From CAJCJE01 sp963818685 (GTDB lineage Bacteria > Actinomycetota > Actinomycetes > Mycobacteriales > Pseudonocardiaceae): a stretch of 64,000 bases of DNA. The notes beneath the pieces were generated by a model. It was not told the DNA's origin, did not search any database, and was given only the letters and a program-made list of their open reading frames with translations. The position numbers and the translations under genes are program-made. Of the stretch, positions 37,760 through 45,867 are shown in pieces (the first letter of the stretch is position 1; each line of letters opens with the position of its first letter). Where the stretch lies: the NCBI GenBank assembly GCA_963818685.1, contig CAWFTJ010000004.1:744001-808000 (forward strand), given 5' to 3'.

Positions 37760-38602
37760 GTGGTTCTGTCAGTACCCGGAATGGCTCCGGTCACGGCGTT
37801 GACCATCGCGGGCTCGGACTCCGGCGGCAGCGCCGGGTTGCAGGCGGACCTGCGCACGTTCTTCGCCTGCGGCGTGCACGGGATGACTGCGGTGACCGCG
37901 GTGACGGTGCAGAACTCGGTGGGTGTCACCGGGTTCACCGAGATCCCGCCTTCGGTTGTTGCCGCGCAGATCGAGGCGGTCACCAGCGACATCGGCGTCG
38001 GCGCCGCCAAGACCGGGATGCTGGCGAGCAAGGAGATCATCGAGGCGGTCGCGCAGGCGTGCGACCGGGTCGGCATCGGGCGGTCGTACTCGACGCCGTT
38101 CGTGGTCGACCCGGTCGCCGCGTCCATGCACGGCGACAAGCTGCTGCACGACGAGGCGCTCGACGCCTACCGCGAGGAGCTGTTCCCGCGCGCGACGCTG
38201 GTCACCCCGAACCTGGACGAGGTGCGGCTGCTGACCGGCGTCGACGTGCGCAGCCGCGACCAGCTCGCCGAGGCGGCGCTGGCCATCCACTCATTTGGTC
38301 CACAGTGGACTCTGATCAAGAGCGGGCACCTCACCGAGGACACCGAGTGTGTCGACCTGCTCTACGACGGCATGGTGTTCATCGAGCTGCCCGGTCCTCG
38401 GTTCGACACCCGCAACACGCACGGCGGCGGCGACACCATGGCCTCGGCCATCACCGCCTGCCTGGCTGGCGGCGCGCCGGTGCCGGAGGCGGTGCGGTTC
38501 GGCAAGCGGTACGTCACCGAGGCCGTGCGGCACTCCTACCCGCTCGGTAAGGGTGTCGGCCCGGTGTCGTCGTTCTGGCGGCTCTCCGCCGAGGCGGTCT
38601 GA
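37760..38602 (+). CDS. thiD: Hydroxymethylpyrimidine/phosphomethylpyrimidine kinase
   Basis: 280-aa ribokinase-fold enzyme that phosphorylates HMP and HMP-P. The substrate segment TIAGSDSGGSAGLQADLRTF is near residue 14. The anion-hole and catalytic region reads NTHGGGDTMASAITACLAGG, where the usual GTGC loop is GGGD. Further features are VVDPVAASMHGDKLL and VTPNLDEVRLLTG. GTG 37760 is the likely start. It forms an operon with thiC. Confidence 0.93.
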   Translation: MVLSVPGMAPVTALTIAGSDSGGSAGLQADLRTFFACGVHGMTAVTAVTVQNSVGVTGFTEIPPSVVAAQIEAVTSDIGVGAAKTGMLASKEIIEAVAQACDRVGIGRSYSTPFVVDPVAASMHGDKLLHDEALDAYREELFPRATLVTPNLDEVRLLTGVDVRSRDQLAEAALAIHSFGPQWTLIKSGHLTEDTECVDLLYDGMVFIELPGPRFDTRNTHGGGDTMASAITACLAGGAPVPEAVRFGKRYVTEAVRHSYPLGKGVGPVSSFWRLSAEAV

Positions 38603-38610
38603 GCTGACGC

Positions 38611-38627
38611 CGGGCCGGTCGGGCCCG
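38611..38627 (+). terminator. Possible thiD terminator hairpin
   Basis: CGGGCC-N5-GGCCCG forms a short GC-rich stem eight bases after the thiD stop. There is no U-tract, so support is modest. Confidence 0.4.
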
Positions 38628-38633
38628 CAGGGT

Positions 38634-38672
38634 TATCTCACGCGGGGCTATATCTCACGCAGGGCTATATTC
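38634..38672. repeat. 17-bp tandem repeat upstream of the HTH gene
   Basis: tatctcacgcggggcta (38634-38650) is followed directly by tatctcacgcagggcta (38651-38667), then tattc. It lies 38-75 bases before the HTH start and overlaps AT-rich promoter-like sequence (TATATT), so it may be a repressor-binding direct repeat. Confidence 0.7.
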
Positions 38673-38709
38673 AGGCGTCCTGTGTGTGCCTGCCAGCCCA
38701 GGAGTCCTG

Positions 38710-39636
38710 ATGGCCGCGACGTCATCGCAAACGCTTGCCGAAGCTCTCCGTGCCGGACCTTTCCACGAAGCGCTACGGCTCGCCATCCGCGCGAGCGGTC
38801 TCACCCTGGAGCGGCTGGAGGCCAAGCTTCGGCAGCGCGACCTGCCGGTCAGCGTGGCGACGCTGAGTTACTGGCAGCGCGGTCAGGTCCGGCCGAGGCG
38901 GGCGGGGTCTCGGCAGATCGTCCGCGAGCTTGAGGACATCCTCGCGTTGCCGGACGGCGCGCTGCTCACCCTGCTCGACGGCCAGGACGGCGCGGGCAAC
39001 AGCGCGGACACGCTGGCCAGGCTCGCGCTGATCCTCCAGACACCGGGCATCGACCAGCTCGCGCTGGCCGCGATGGACCGGGTGGCGAACTACACCAGGC
39101 CGGTCAGCGTGCGGCATCTGTGCGTTGTCGGCCCGGCAAGGACGTTGCTGTCCGAGTCGGTGTCCGCGATCCGACAGGCGCAGCACGACGACGTCGACCG
39201 GACATGTTTCATGTTGGCCAGGGAGAACCGGATCATGCCGACCCGCTGGTTCAGCGAGACCAATCGAATCGGCAGAGCCTGCCAGGACAACGAGAGCGGC
39301 GCGCTCGCCGTGGAGTTGTTGCTGGACATGCCGTTGTCGCGGGGCGAGAGCTGCCTTGTCGAGTACGGCGTCGAGTATCCGGACCAGCCCGCCGCGCCGC
39401 CGCAGGACTGGGATCTGGCCTGGGGCTTCGGCTCCGGCTCCGGGTTCCGCGAGTACTGCCTGACCGTTCGGTTCGCGCCAAGCGCGCTGCCGCGCCGGGT
39501 GGTGCAGTTCTGGCAGCCCTCCCAGGCCGAACCCGAGCGGGACCTGACCGAGGTGCCGCTGGCCGACAGCGGCGTCGCGCAGATCATCACCTTCGACGTG
39601 CCGCCCGGGTTCGTCGGATTGCGTTGGGAGTACTAG
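38710..39636 (+). CDS. Helix-turn-helix DNA-binding protein of unknown target
   Basis: 308-aa protein. Residues 15-75 look like an XRE-type helix-turn-helix (HEALRLAIRASGLTLERLEA, LPVSVATLSYWQRGQVRPRR). The rest is an unrecognised, Trp-rich all-beta-looking region (LAWGFGSGSGFREYCLTVRF, VVQFWQPSQAEPERDL). I chose ATG 38710 because AGGAG lies at 38700-38704; the frame is open to 38686. Similar regulator-like proteins are common in Pseudonocardiales and Streptomyces, but I know no function. A 17-bp direct repeat lies in its promoter region. Confidence 0.75.
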   Translation: MAATSSQTLAEALRAGPFHEALRLAIRASGLTLERLEAKLRQRDLPVSVATLSYWQRGQVRPRRAGSRQIVRELEDILALPDGALLTLLDGQDGAGNSADTLARLALILQTPGIDQLALAAMDRVANYTRPVSVRHLCVVGPARTLLSESVSAIRQAQHDDVDRTCFMLARENRIMPTRWFSETNRIGRACQDNESGALAVELLLDMPLSRGESCLVEYGVEYPDQPAAPPQDWDLAWGFGSGSGFREYCLTVRFAPSALPRRVVQFWQPSQAEPERDLTEVPLADSGVAQIITFDVPPGFVGLRWEY

Positions 39637-40679
39637 CTCCTGGTGAGGGTTTCGTTGAGCACGGCGGGCAGGCCGCTCCAGTCGCTGGACACGATGCTCG
39701 CGCCGTCAGCGGCCAGTTGGGCCACCCGAGCCCGGGCGTCGGCCACCGGCGGGTTGGTGTCATCCAGCGCCGGCGCGACGTTCTGGGCGTCGGTCATGGT
39801 CAGGATGTAGTGGTTGTTCGTGTAGAACGAGGTGTCGATGCTGGTCACGTACGTGTTGGCGTCGCCGTCGAAGAACACGAAATAGGGCTGGAGATCCGAG
39901 GCGAACTGGGTCCTCGGGTCGCCGCTGGCCGCGTTGAGCACGGCGGGGAAGGTCGTCGCCTTGCCGAACTGGCCCGACTTGTACAGGCTCTCGTCGTAGG
40001 TGGCGAGCGCGACCTCGCTCTTGGGGTTCACCAGCGGGTTGTCGACCTCGACCGCACCGTTGATCATGTACATGATGATCTTGCCGGCCAGCTGGGACCT
40101 GGTCGGCCACGCGTTCGCCCTGGCCGCCGCGTCCAGGCTCGGGTAGTTGCCGAGCAGGTCGGCAGGGCGGTAGAGGATGTTGCCGATCTCCTTGTTCACG
40201 TAGGAGGTGAACTGCGCGGGGCCCATGCCGAGCGAGGAGGAGAAGCCGTCCTTGTTCTCGATCTTGATGTAGATCGGGCCGGCACCCGGGTGCGCCTGTA
40301 GCCAGTACTTGATGTCGTCGAGGCAGGCGTTGAGGTCCTTGTTCGCCGAACCGGTGTAGATGTCAGCAGGACTCGACGCGGTCACGCAGTTGTTCTGGTT
40401 GCCGGTCGGGTCGCTGTGGCTGACCTTCCATTCCTGGGTGAACACGTCGTCCCAGGTGTCGAGCTCGATCATCTGGGCGCCGTTGTCCAGCGCCTGCGCC
40501 AGATACGGTAAGGGCTGAGCATAAGTGTTGTGCAGGCCCGTGACGGTGGTTTGCGACAACGGCAGCGAACTCACATCGGCCTGAGCGGGACCCGCGGTGA
40601 TCAGGGTCGTTGAGACGGCGAGCAGGGCCCCGGCCACGATGCCGAGGGCCGCGCGCCGGCGAACGCGATCGAGCAGCAT
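39633..40679 (-). CDS. Secreted Ca2+-dependent phosphoinositide-specific phospholipase C-like protein
   Basis: 348-aa exported protein. A signal peptide covers residues 1-38 (basic start, hydrophobic GIVAGALLAVSTTLITAG, cleavage after AQA). The mature part has the TIM-barrel PLC features TTVTGLHNTYAQPL, MIELDTWDDV and KVSHSDP, and later IYIKIENKDGF. It resembles bacterial Ca2+-dependent PI-PLC-like proteins; the substrate could be phosphatidylinositol or a glycerophosphodiester. ATG 40679 has GGGAGGT upstream. It overlaps the convergent HTH gene by four bases and follows marR. Confidence 0.8.
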   Translation of the reverse strand: MLLDRVRRRAALGIVAGALLAVSTTLITAGPAQADVSSLPLSQTTVTGLHNTYAQPLPYLAQALDNGAQMIELDTWDDVFTQEWKVSHSDPTGNQNNCVTASSPADIYTGSANKDLNACLDDIKYWLQAHPGAGPIYIKIENKDGFSSSLGMGPAQFTSYVNKEIGNILYRPADLLGNYPSLDAAARANAWPTRSQLAGKIIMYMINGAVEVDNPLVNPKSEVALATYDESLYKSGQFGKATTFPAVLNAASGDPRTQFASDLQPYFVFFDGDANTYVTSIDTSFYTNNHYILTMTDAQNVAPALDDTNPPVADARARVAQLAADGASIVSSDWSGLPAVLNETLTRS

Positions 40680-40711
40680 GTTACCTCCCACTGTGTTATC
40701 TGACACCGATG

Positions 40712-40732
40712 GCGAATCCGAAAATGATTCGC
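40712..40732 (-). promoter_or_regulatory. Inverted repeat upstream of the PLC-like gene
   Basis: GCGAATC-N7-GATTCGC lies 33-53 bases before the PLC-like start. A second small stem, GGCTGG-N4-CCAGCC, is at 40749-40764. Either may be an operator or the end of the marR transcript. Confidence 0.45.
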
Positions 40733-40782
40733 AAACAGAAGGTAACCTGGCTGGCCGTCCAGCCAACAGCGTCCAGATGAAC

Positions 40783-40831
40783 GACGCTCGGCCGTTGTCC
40801 GACGCTCAGCCGTTGTCGTCAGCTGTTGTCG
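40783..40831. repeat. Tandem duplications across the marR stop codon
   Basis: tcagctgttgtcg (40819-40831), which contains the marR stop on the minus strand, is repeated as tcagccgttgtcg at 40806-40818. A wider 18-bp unit gacgctcagccgttgtcg (40801-40818) is repeated at 40783-40800 with two changes. The duplicated stop lies 13 bases downstream, in another frame. Confidence 0.88.
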
Positions 40832-41316
40832 TCCTCGGTGACCAGGGCTTCCAGTGCCGGCAGGGCGGCCGCGAGGGCGGCCCACTGCTCCTCGGAGAGC
40901 CGGTCGATGCGCCGCTGCAACTCCTGCAACCGGGTCGAGAACAGGCCGGACACGATGCGCTCGCCCGCTTCGGTCGGCGTGACCAGGAAGGCGCGGCCGT
41001 CGTCCGGGTCGGCCTCCCTGCGCACGTAGCCGGCGTCAGCGAGGCTGGAGATGATCCTGGACAGGGTGGGCGGGGCGACGCCCTCCTTCACCGCGAGGTC
41101 GCCAAGGCGCATCGCGCCGAACTTGACGAGCGTGGTCAGCGCGGAGACCGAGCCGTGCCCGAGTTCGGCGCTGCCCGCGCCGATCCGGCGCAGCGAGCGG
41201 GACAGCCGACCGACGGCGACATACAGCCGCGATGTGTCGGCATGATCGATCACCTCTGTGCGCACGCTGCTCGTCACGTCGGACCCCGTCTCCTGGAACG
41301 AACTACTTCTACTCAT
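40819..41316 (-). CDS. MarR-family transcriptional regulator
   Basis: Winged-helix regulator of about 165 aa. The recognition region LGDLAVKEGVAPPTLSRIIS followed by SLADAGYVRREADPDDGR is the MarR hallmark; the wing ends in FLVTPTEAGERIV. ATG 41316 lies inside the last codons of thiG; a GTG at 41277 gives 152 aa and is also plausible. The overlap with thiG suggests readthrough from the thiO-thiS-thiG operon. Its targets are unknown. Confidence 0.87.
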   Translation of the reverse strand: MSRSSSFQETGSDVTSSVRTEVIDHADTSRLYVAVGRLSRSLRRIGAGSAELGHGSVSALTTLVKFGAMRLGDLAVKEGVAPPTLSRIISSLADAGYVRREADPDDGRAFLVTPTEAGERIVSGLFSTRLQELQRRIDRLSEEQWAALAAALPALEALVTEDDNS

Positions 41317-42109
41317 TCTCCACGGTAATGGCACCAGCCCGGGGCGGGCTGGAAGCTTGTGCCCAGAAGCGCTGCGGAATCCTGCCGGCCAGCCGCGCAT
41401 TGCGACCTGCGCGAACGCCGTCGCGCATGGCGCCGGCCATCAGCTCCGGGTTGGCCGCCCTGGTGACCGCGGTGGCGAGCAACACCGCTGAGCACCCCAG
41501 TTCCATGGCCAGCGCGGCCTCGGACGCGGTGCCGATGCCGGCGTCCAGAATCACCGGGACGCCGGCCCGCGCCACGATCAGCTCGATGTTGTGCGGGTTG
41601 CGGATGCCGAGGCCGGTGCCGATCGGCGAACCGAGCGGCATGACCGCGGCACAGCCGGCCTGTTCAAGACGCTGGGCGAGCACCGGGTCGTCGTTGGTGT
41701 AGGGCAGCACGGTGAAACCGTCGTCGACAAGGCGCTCGGCCGCGTCCAGCAACTCGATCGGATCCGGCAGCAGGGTCTGGTCGTCGGCGATGACCTCCAG
41801 CTTGACCCAGCTCGTGTCCAGCGCCTCCCTGGCCAGCCGCGCGGTGAGCACCGCCTCGGCGGCCGTGTGACAGCCGGCCGTGTTGGGCAGGGGCTCGATG
41901 CCGAGCCTGCGCAGCAGGTCGAGCACGCCGGTGCCGCCTGCCGCGTCCATCCTGCGCATGGCCACCGTGGTCAGCTCGGTCTCGGCGGCGACCAGTGCGC
42001 GTTGCAGGACTTCGAGGTTGGCAGCGCCACCGGTGCCCATGATCAGCCGGGAGCCGAACTCGCGATCCGCGATCACCAGCGGATCGGCGATGGTCTGCGT
42101 CGCTGTCAT
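41309..42109 (-). CDS. thiG: Thiazole synthase
   Basis: 266-aa TIM-barrel enzyme that builds thiazole phosphate from DXP, dehydroglycine and ThiS thiocarboxylate. Conserved segments are FGSRLIMGTGGAANLEVLQ, the Schiff-base Lys in SWVKLEVIADDQTLLPDP, MPLGSPIGTGLGIRNP and VILDAGIGTASEAALAMELG. It starts two bases after the thiS stop and is in the riboswitch-controlled operon thiO-thiS-thiG. Confidence 0.96.
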   Translation of the reverse strand: MTATQTIADPLVIADREFGSRLIMGTGGAANLEVLQRALVAAETELTTVAMRRMDAAGGTGVLDLLRRLGIEPLPNTAGCHTAAEAVLTARLAREALDTSWVKLEVIADDQTLLPDPIELLDAAERLVDDGFTVLPYTNDDPVLAQRLEQAGCAAVMPLGSPIGTGLGIRNPHNIELIVARAGVPVILDAGIGTASEAALAMELGCSAVLLATAVTRAANPELMAGAMRDGVRAGRNARLAGRIPQRFWAQASSPPRAGAITVENE

Positions 42110-42111
42110 GA

Positions 42112-42312
42112 TCAGCCTCCCTGCACCGCGGTGAGCACCTCGATGCCGTCGCCCTCGTGCACCGTTGTCGTGTCCCAGGCGGCGCGCGGCACTACCTCGC
42201 CCTGCCGCGCGACCGCGATGCCCGAGTCGGGCGCGCCGATGCGGCGCAGCACGTCGCCGACGCTCACGCCGTCCGGCAGGTCGAGTTCGTCGCCGTTCAC
42301 AGTTGCTCTCAC
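42112..42312 (-). CDS. thiS: Sulfur carrier protein ThiS
   Basis: 66-aa ubiquitin-like sulfur carrier ending in the required Gly-Gly (VLTAVQGG). The start is VRATVNGDELDLPDGVSV, with the core DSGIAVARQGEVVPRAAW. The GTG start at 42312 overlaps the thiO stop as GTGA. The frame is open further upstream inside thiO, but that part is not ThiS. Confidence 0.95.
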   Translation of the reverse strand: MRATVNGDELDLPDGVSVGDVLRRIGAPDSGIAVARQGEVVPRAAWDTTTVHEGDGIEVLTAVQGG

Positions 42313-43409
42313 GCGGTGGTTCCTTCCAACCTCGCCGGGTCCGCGAACGCGGCGTGCTCCGGTATTGGCTTGTCCCCCAGCAGGGCGAGCACGGTGTCCA
42401 CGGTGATCGGGGTGAGCAGCATGCCGTTGCGGCCGTGCCCGGTCGCGGCCAGCACGCCCGGCTCCAGCCAGCCGATGATCGGCAGGTTGTCCACGCTGCC
42501 GGGCCGCAGGCCGGCCGCGCATTCGCGCAGCTCGTAGTCGGCGATCGCGGGCATGATCAGTTCGGCGTCGGCCAGCAGGTCCCGGACACCGGCAACGCGC
42601 GGCGCGGTGTCGAAGCCCGCCTCGTACTCGGTCGCGCCGAGCACCAGCCCGCCGTGCTCGCGCGGCACCAGATAGACGTGCCGGCCCTGCACCAGCGCGC
42701 GCACCGTGCGGCTCGGCGGCGGCAGCGAACCGGCGCGCGCCGCCAGCCGCAGGATCTCGCCCTTCACCGGGCGCGTCGCGTGCACCAGTCGCGGATGCAG
42801 TGCTGCGCTGGCCGCACCGGCCGCGACCAGCACGACGTCGCCATCGACCACTTCGCCGCCGGCCAGCTCGACCGCGCCCGACCGCACCGCGACCACCCGC
42901 TCCGCGCGATGCGCCACCCCGCGCTGCGCGCCGAGCCGCAGCAGTGAGTCGAGCAGGATCCGGTTGTCAACGGCCAGATCGCCCGGCACGGACAGCCCGG
43001 CCCGCACCGCGCGACCGAGCGCCGGTTCCAGCGCGCGCAGCTCGCGACCGGTCAGCACGTCGACCTCGCGATCGCGAGCGGCCAGATAGGCAGCCACGTT
43101 CTCCAGCTCGGTCCTGTCCGCGCTGTCCACGGCCGCGACCAGGGTGCCCTCGGTGCGCAACCCGGACTCGCCGACCCGGCGCGCGAACTCCGGCCACGCC
43201 TCCAGCGACGCGGTGCCGAGTTCGAGCAGCCGCTCCTCGCCCGGCCACGCCTCGGTGACCGGCGCCAGCATGCCGCCGGCCACCCAGGACGCGCCAGAAC
43301 GGGGTCGCGGATCGAACACGGTGACCGCGAACCCGGCTTCGGCCGCGGCCCACGCGACGGCCGCGCCGATCACCCCCGCGCCGATCACCAACAACTTCAC
43401 GTCTGTCAT
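42309..43409 (-). CDS. thiO: Glycine oxidase
   Basis: 366-aa FAD-dependent amine oxidase of the DAO family that makes dehydroglycine (iminoglycine) for ThiG. The dinucleotide motif is LLVIGAGVIGAAVAWAAAEA at residues 5-24. Typical segments are SGASWVAGGMLAPVTEAWPG and, near the end, CAAGLRPGSVDNLPIIG with TGHGRNGMLLTPIT. It is the first gene after the second TPP riboswitch. Confidence 0.94.
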   Translation of the reverse strand: MTDVKLLVIGAGVIGAAVAWAAAEAGFAVTVFDPRPRSGASWVAGGMLAPVTEAWPGEERLLELGTASLEAWPEFARRVGESGLRTEGTLVAAVDSADRTELENVAAYLAARDREVDVLTGRELRALEPALGRAVRAGLSVPGDLAVDNRILLDSLLRLGAQRGVAHRAERVVAVRSGAVELAGGEVVDGDVVLVAAGAASAALHPRLVHATRPVKGEILRLAARAGSLPPPSRTVRALVQGRHVYLVPREHGGLVLGATEYEAGFDTAPRVAGVRDLLADAELIMPAIADYELRECAAGLRPGSVDNLPIIGWLEPGVLAATGHGRNGMLLTPITVDTVLALLGDKPIPEHAAFADPARLEGTTA

Positions 43410-43413
43410 TCAC

Positions 43414-43505
43414 GCTCCCTGCGCCGGCATGATCCGGGTCAGGTTCGACGGTCGGGGCGGCATCACGCCCCCTCTCAGCCCGGTCGATCCCGGACTCCCG
43501 TGCGG
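43414..43505 (-). promoter_or_regulatory. TPP riboswitch upstream of thiO-thiS-thiG
   Basis: On the minus strand the elements CACGGGAGTCC, GGGCTGAGAGGGGGCG, GAACCTGACCCGGATCATGCC and GCGCAGGGAGCG appear in the canonical THI-box order, ending just before the thiO ATG. The closing GGGAG also serves as ribosome binding site. Confidence 0.96.
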
Positions 43506-43536
43506 ACCACTGTCCACGGTAGCGCAGCGCTCCGGG

Positions 43537-43542
43537 TAGCTT
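43537..43542 (+). promoter_or_regulatory. Possible -10 element of thiE (leaderless)
   Basis: TAGCTT lies nine bases before GTG 43551 and no ribosome binding site is visible between, which fits a leaderless transcript. Only about 45 bases separate thiE from the divergent riboswitch leader. Confidence 0.4.
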
Positions 43543-43550
43543 CAGCGGTC

Positions 43551-44228
43551 GTGGCCACTTCCCGAGCCGATCAACTCAGGCAGCGCCTTGCCGACGCCAG
43601 GTTGTACCTGTGCACCGACGCCCGCCGCGACACCGACGACCTCGCCGATTTCGTGGACGCGGCCCTTGCGGGTGGCGTCGACATCGTGCAGCTGCGCGAC
43701 AAGCACGCCGGCCTGCCAGGGCTGGAAGCCAGGGACGAACTGGCCGCGCTGGAGACCATCGCGAAAGCCTGCGCCCGGCACGGCGCGCTGTTCGCCGTGA
43801 ACGACCGCGCCGACATCGCGGTCGCGGCCGGCGCCGACATCCTGCACCTCGGCCAGGACGACCTCCCGGTCGAGATCGCCCGCCGCATCGTCGGCGATGA
43901 CATGCTCATCGGCCGCTCAACCCACTCGATCGCGCAGGCCGAAGCAGCCGAGGTCGAACCGGGTGTCGACTACTTCTGCACCGGCCCCTGCTGGCCGACC
44001 CCGACCAAGCCCGGCCGGCCGGCCCCCGGCCTCGACCTGGTCCGCGCGGTCGCCGACCGCCAGGTCCAGCGCCCCTGGTTCGCCATCGGCGGCATCGACG
44101 CGGACCGCCTGCCCCAGGTCCTCGCCGCTGGCGCGAGCCGCGTCGTGGTCGTCCGCGCCCTCACCGACTCGGCTGACCCGCGCGAGGCCGCCGAGGAACT
44201 GTCCAATGCCCTCCGAACCACCGTCTGA
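43551..44228 (+). CDS. thiE: Thiamine-phosphate synthase
   Basis: 225-aa TIM-barrel enzyme that joins HMP-PP and thiazole phosphate. Diagnostic segments are GVDIVQLRDKHAGLPG, FAVNDRADIAVAAGADILHL, IGRSTHSIAQAEAAE and YFCTGPCWPTPTKPG. GTG 43551 is preferred; the frame is open to 43500 within riboswitch sequence. It is divergent from the thiO operon and is not itself behind a recognisable riboswitch. Confidence 0.94.
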   Translation: MATSRADQLRQRLADARLYLCTDARRDTDDLADFVDAALAGGVDIVQLRDKHAGLPGLEARDELAALETIAKACARHGALFAVNDRADIAVAAGADILHLGQDDLPVEIARRIVGDDMLIGRSTHSIAQAEAAEVEPGVDYFCTGPCWPTPTKPGRPAPGLDLVRAVADRQVQRPWFAIGGIDADRLPQVLAAGASRVVVVRALTDSADPREAAEELSNALRTTV

Positions 44229-44230
44229 TC

Positions 44231-44266
44231 AAATCAGATTCGCCGAATCTGATTTTCAGATACACT
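44231..44266 (+). promoter_or_regulatory. Operator and -10 element of the Phd/VapC-type pair
   Basis: AAATCAGATTCG-C-CGAATCTGATTT (44231-44255) is a perfect 12-bp inverted repeat. TACACT at 44261-44266 is a good -10 located six bases before the antitoxin ATG, so the mRNA is probably leaderless. The palindrome would cover the -35 region, as expected for conditional repression by the toxin-antitoxin complex. Confidence 0.8.
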
Positions 44267-44272
44267 GGCTCC

Positions 44273-44539
44273 ATGCGCGAGATGACGGCGTCCGAGGCGT
44301 CCCGAAACTTCTCCGCCGTGCTCGACGCAGCCGAGCACGGCGAAACGATCGTGGTGACGCGGGCCGGACATCGGGTAGCGCTGATCGCACCCGCTCCTCG
44401 GGGCAACGGGCGAGCTTTACGCAATCTCGCAGCGAAATGGCAGGGCAACCCGGCGTTCGATGAGACGTTCGAGGCGAACGTCGTCGCCGCGCGTGCGGCC
44501 GTATCCAGCGAGGCGGACACCGATCCATGGCAAGACTGA
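44273..44539 (+). CDS. Phd/YefM-family antitoxin
   Basis: 88-aa antitoxin. The N-terminus MREMTASEASRNFSAVLDAA followed by EHGETIVVTRAGHRVALIAP is the classical Phd/YefM DNA-binding fold; the C-terminal part is the toxin-neutralising tail. ATG 44273 follows a -10 box directly. It overlaps the toxin gene by 13 bases. Confidence 0.93.
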   Translation: MREMTASEASRNFSAVLDAAEHGETIVVTRAGHRVALIAPAPRGNGRALRNLAAKWQGNPAFDETFEANVVAARAAVSSEADTDPWQD

Positions 44540-44937
44540 TTCTGGACACGGGTGTGCTGGTCGGAATCGCTCGCGGGCGAATCGACGTGCCATCAGCCGT
44601 AAGCGACGAGGATGACGTCGCGGTGCCCGCAATCGTCGTCGCCGAGTTCCTGGCCGGGGTGATCGCGGACCACGACCCGGGTCGGGCAGCCACCCAACGT
44701 GCGTTCCTGGACAACTTCCTCACCACAACCCCGGTCATGCCCTATGACTCCGACACGATCGAGTGCCACGCGCAACTGCTCGCGCACACGCGCCTGAACG
44801 GCCGCACGCGTGGTGCGTACGACATGATGATCGCCGCCACCGCGGTCACAACCGATCGCGTCCTGCTCACCACCGACACGAAAGCCGGTTTCGACGAATT
44901 GCCGGGTGTCAGCGTTCGGCTGATCACCCAGCGGTAG
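44527..44937 (+). CDS. vapC: VapC-type PIN-domain ribonuclease toxin
   Basis: 136-aa PIN nuclease. Acidic metal ligands lie in LILDTGVLVGIARG (first Asp), VVAEFLAGVI (Glu), GAYDMMIAATAVT (Asp) and LTTDTKAGFDELPG (Asp), the complete VapC set. Family members cut tRNA or rRNA loops. The start is inside the antitoxin gene. Pairing of a Phd-type antitoxin with a VapC toxin is common in actinobacteria. Confidence 0.93.
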   Translation: MARLILDTGVLVGIARGRIDVPSAVSDEDDVAVPAIVVAEFLAGVIADHDPGRAATQRAFLDNFLTTTPVMPYDSDTIECHAQLLAHTRLNGRTRGAYDMMIAATAVTTDRVLLTTDTKAGFDELPGVSVRLITQR

Positions 44938-44940
44938 CGA

Positions 44941-45732
44941 TCATGGCGCGCCCTGCTTGCCGGTTGTCGTCTCGGACGCGCTGGTCGGCGGCGCGGTGGT
45001 GGTGGTGCTGGGTGGCGGGGTGGTCGTGCTCGGGGCCGGGGTGGTCGACGGGGTCGGGGTGCTCGTGGGGGCGTCCGAGGACGACGGGGTCGGCGTGGTG
45101 GTCGGGGCCGGGTGGGTGGTGGTGTCGTGCGTGGGCGTGTTCGGGTGGGTGTTGGTGGACACCTGGGTCGGGCCGCCGAACAGGCCGCTGATCGTGGTGC
45201 CGGCGTCGCCGCCGGACAGCGGACGGTGGGTGAGCAGCTCGATGCCGGTGACCACGCCCATGCCGAGCGCGAACGCGAGCGCGGTCGCGCCGACCAGCAC
45301 CGGCAAGCGGAACCTGCGGCGGCGGCTCGTTGTCGGTGGTCCGACCGGCGCTGCCTCGGCCGGGCGCTGGAACACGCCGGTTGGGCGATCCTTCACCTCG
45401 ACCGGACGGCTGAACAGCTCGGTCGGCTTGCTCAGCCACACCGTTGTCGCGTCGGCGATCCGGTCGGGCCTGCGGGTGCGCACAACCTTGAGCGCCGCCT
45501 GGGTCGTGCGTTCGAGTGAACGCTGGTAGAGCGCGGTGCCGACGGTGCTGACCACACTGGCAACGCCCGCGCCGGTGATCGTGCCGGCGACGCCGAGTCG
45601 GGAGCCGAGGAAGGCAGCCGTCACCGCGGCCAGAGCGGTCGCGAGCAGCTGACTCAGCTTCACCTGAGATGAGCGCTTCTCGTTCTGTTGCGCTGGCTTG
45701 GTTTCCTGGTTCTGCAACGTCTCCTTGCTCAT
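44941..45732 (-). CDS. Membrane protein with Thr/Pro-rich C-terminal tail
   Basis: 263-aa protein that I do not recognise. A small hydrophobic region lies near residues 27-70 (LATALAAVTAAFLGSRLG, TITGAGVASVVSTVGTALY), a second clear membrane helix near 140-165 (LPVLVGATALAFALGMGVVT) and a long low-complexity tail of Thr, Pro and Ser that is probably outside the cell. ATG 45732 is chosen over a longer open frame. Such proteins often occur near cell-envelope genes, but nothing here assigns a function. Confidence 0.7.
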   Translation of the reverse strand: MSKETLQNQETKPAQQNEKRSSQVKLSQLLATALAAVTAAFLGSRLGVAGTITGAGVASVVSTVGTALYQRSLERTTQAALKVVRTRRPDRIADATTVWLSKPTELFSRPVEVKDRPTGVFQRPAEAAPVGPPTTSRRRRFRLPVLVGATALAFALGMGVVTGIELLTHRPLSGGDAGTTISGLFGGPTQVSTNTHPNTPTHDTTTHPAPTTTPTPSSSDAPTSTPTPSTTPAPSTTTPPPSTTTTAPPTSASETTTGKQGAP

Positions 45733-45867
45733 GTCCCCTGAGGTCTGCTCGGTGAATCGATTCCTGCTTCTCAACGGCTGCGACGCGTCGATCACTCCCG
45801 AGGTTGGCCAAAGGTGAGCACCGCCACCCATCGCAGTCTACTTAGGACATTAGACACGGCGGGCAGA

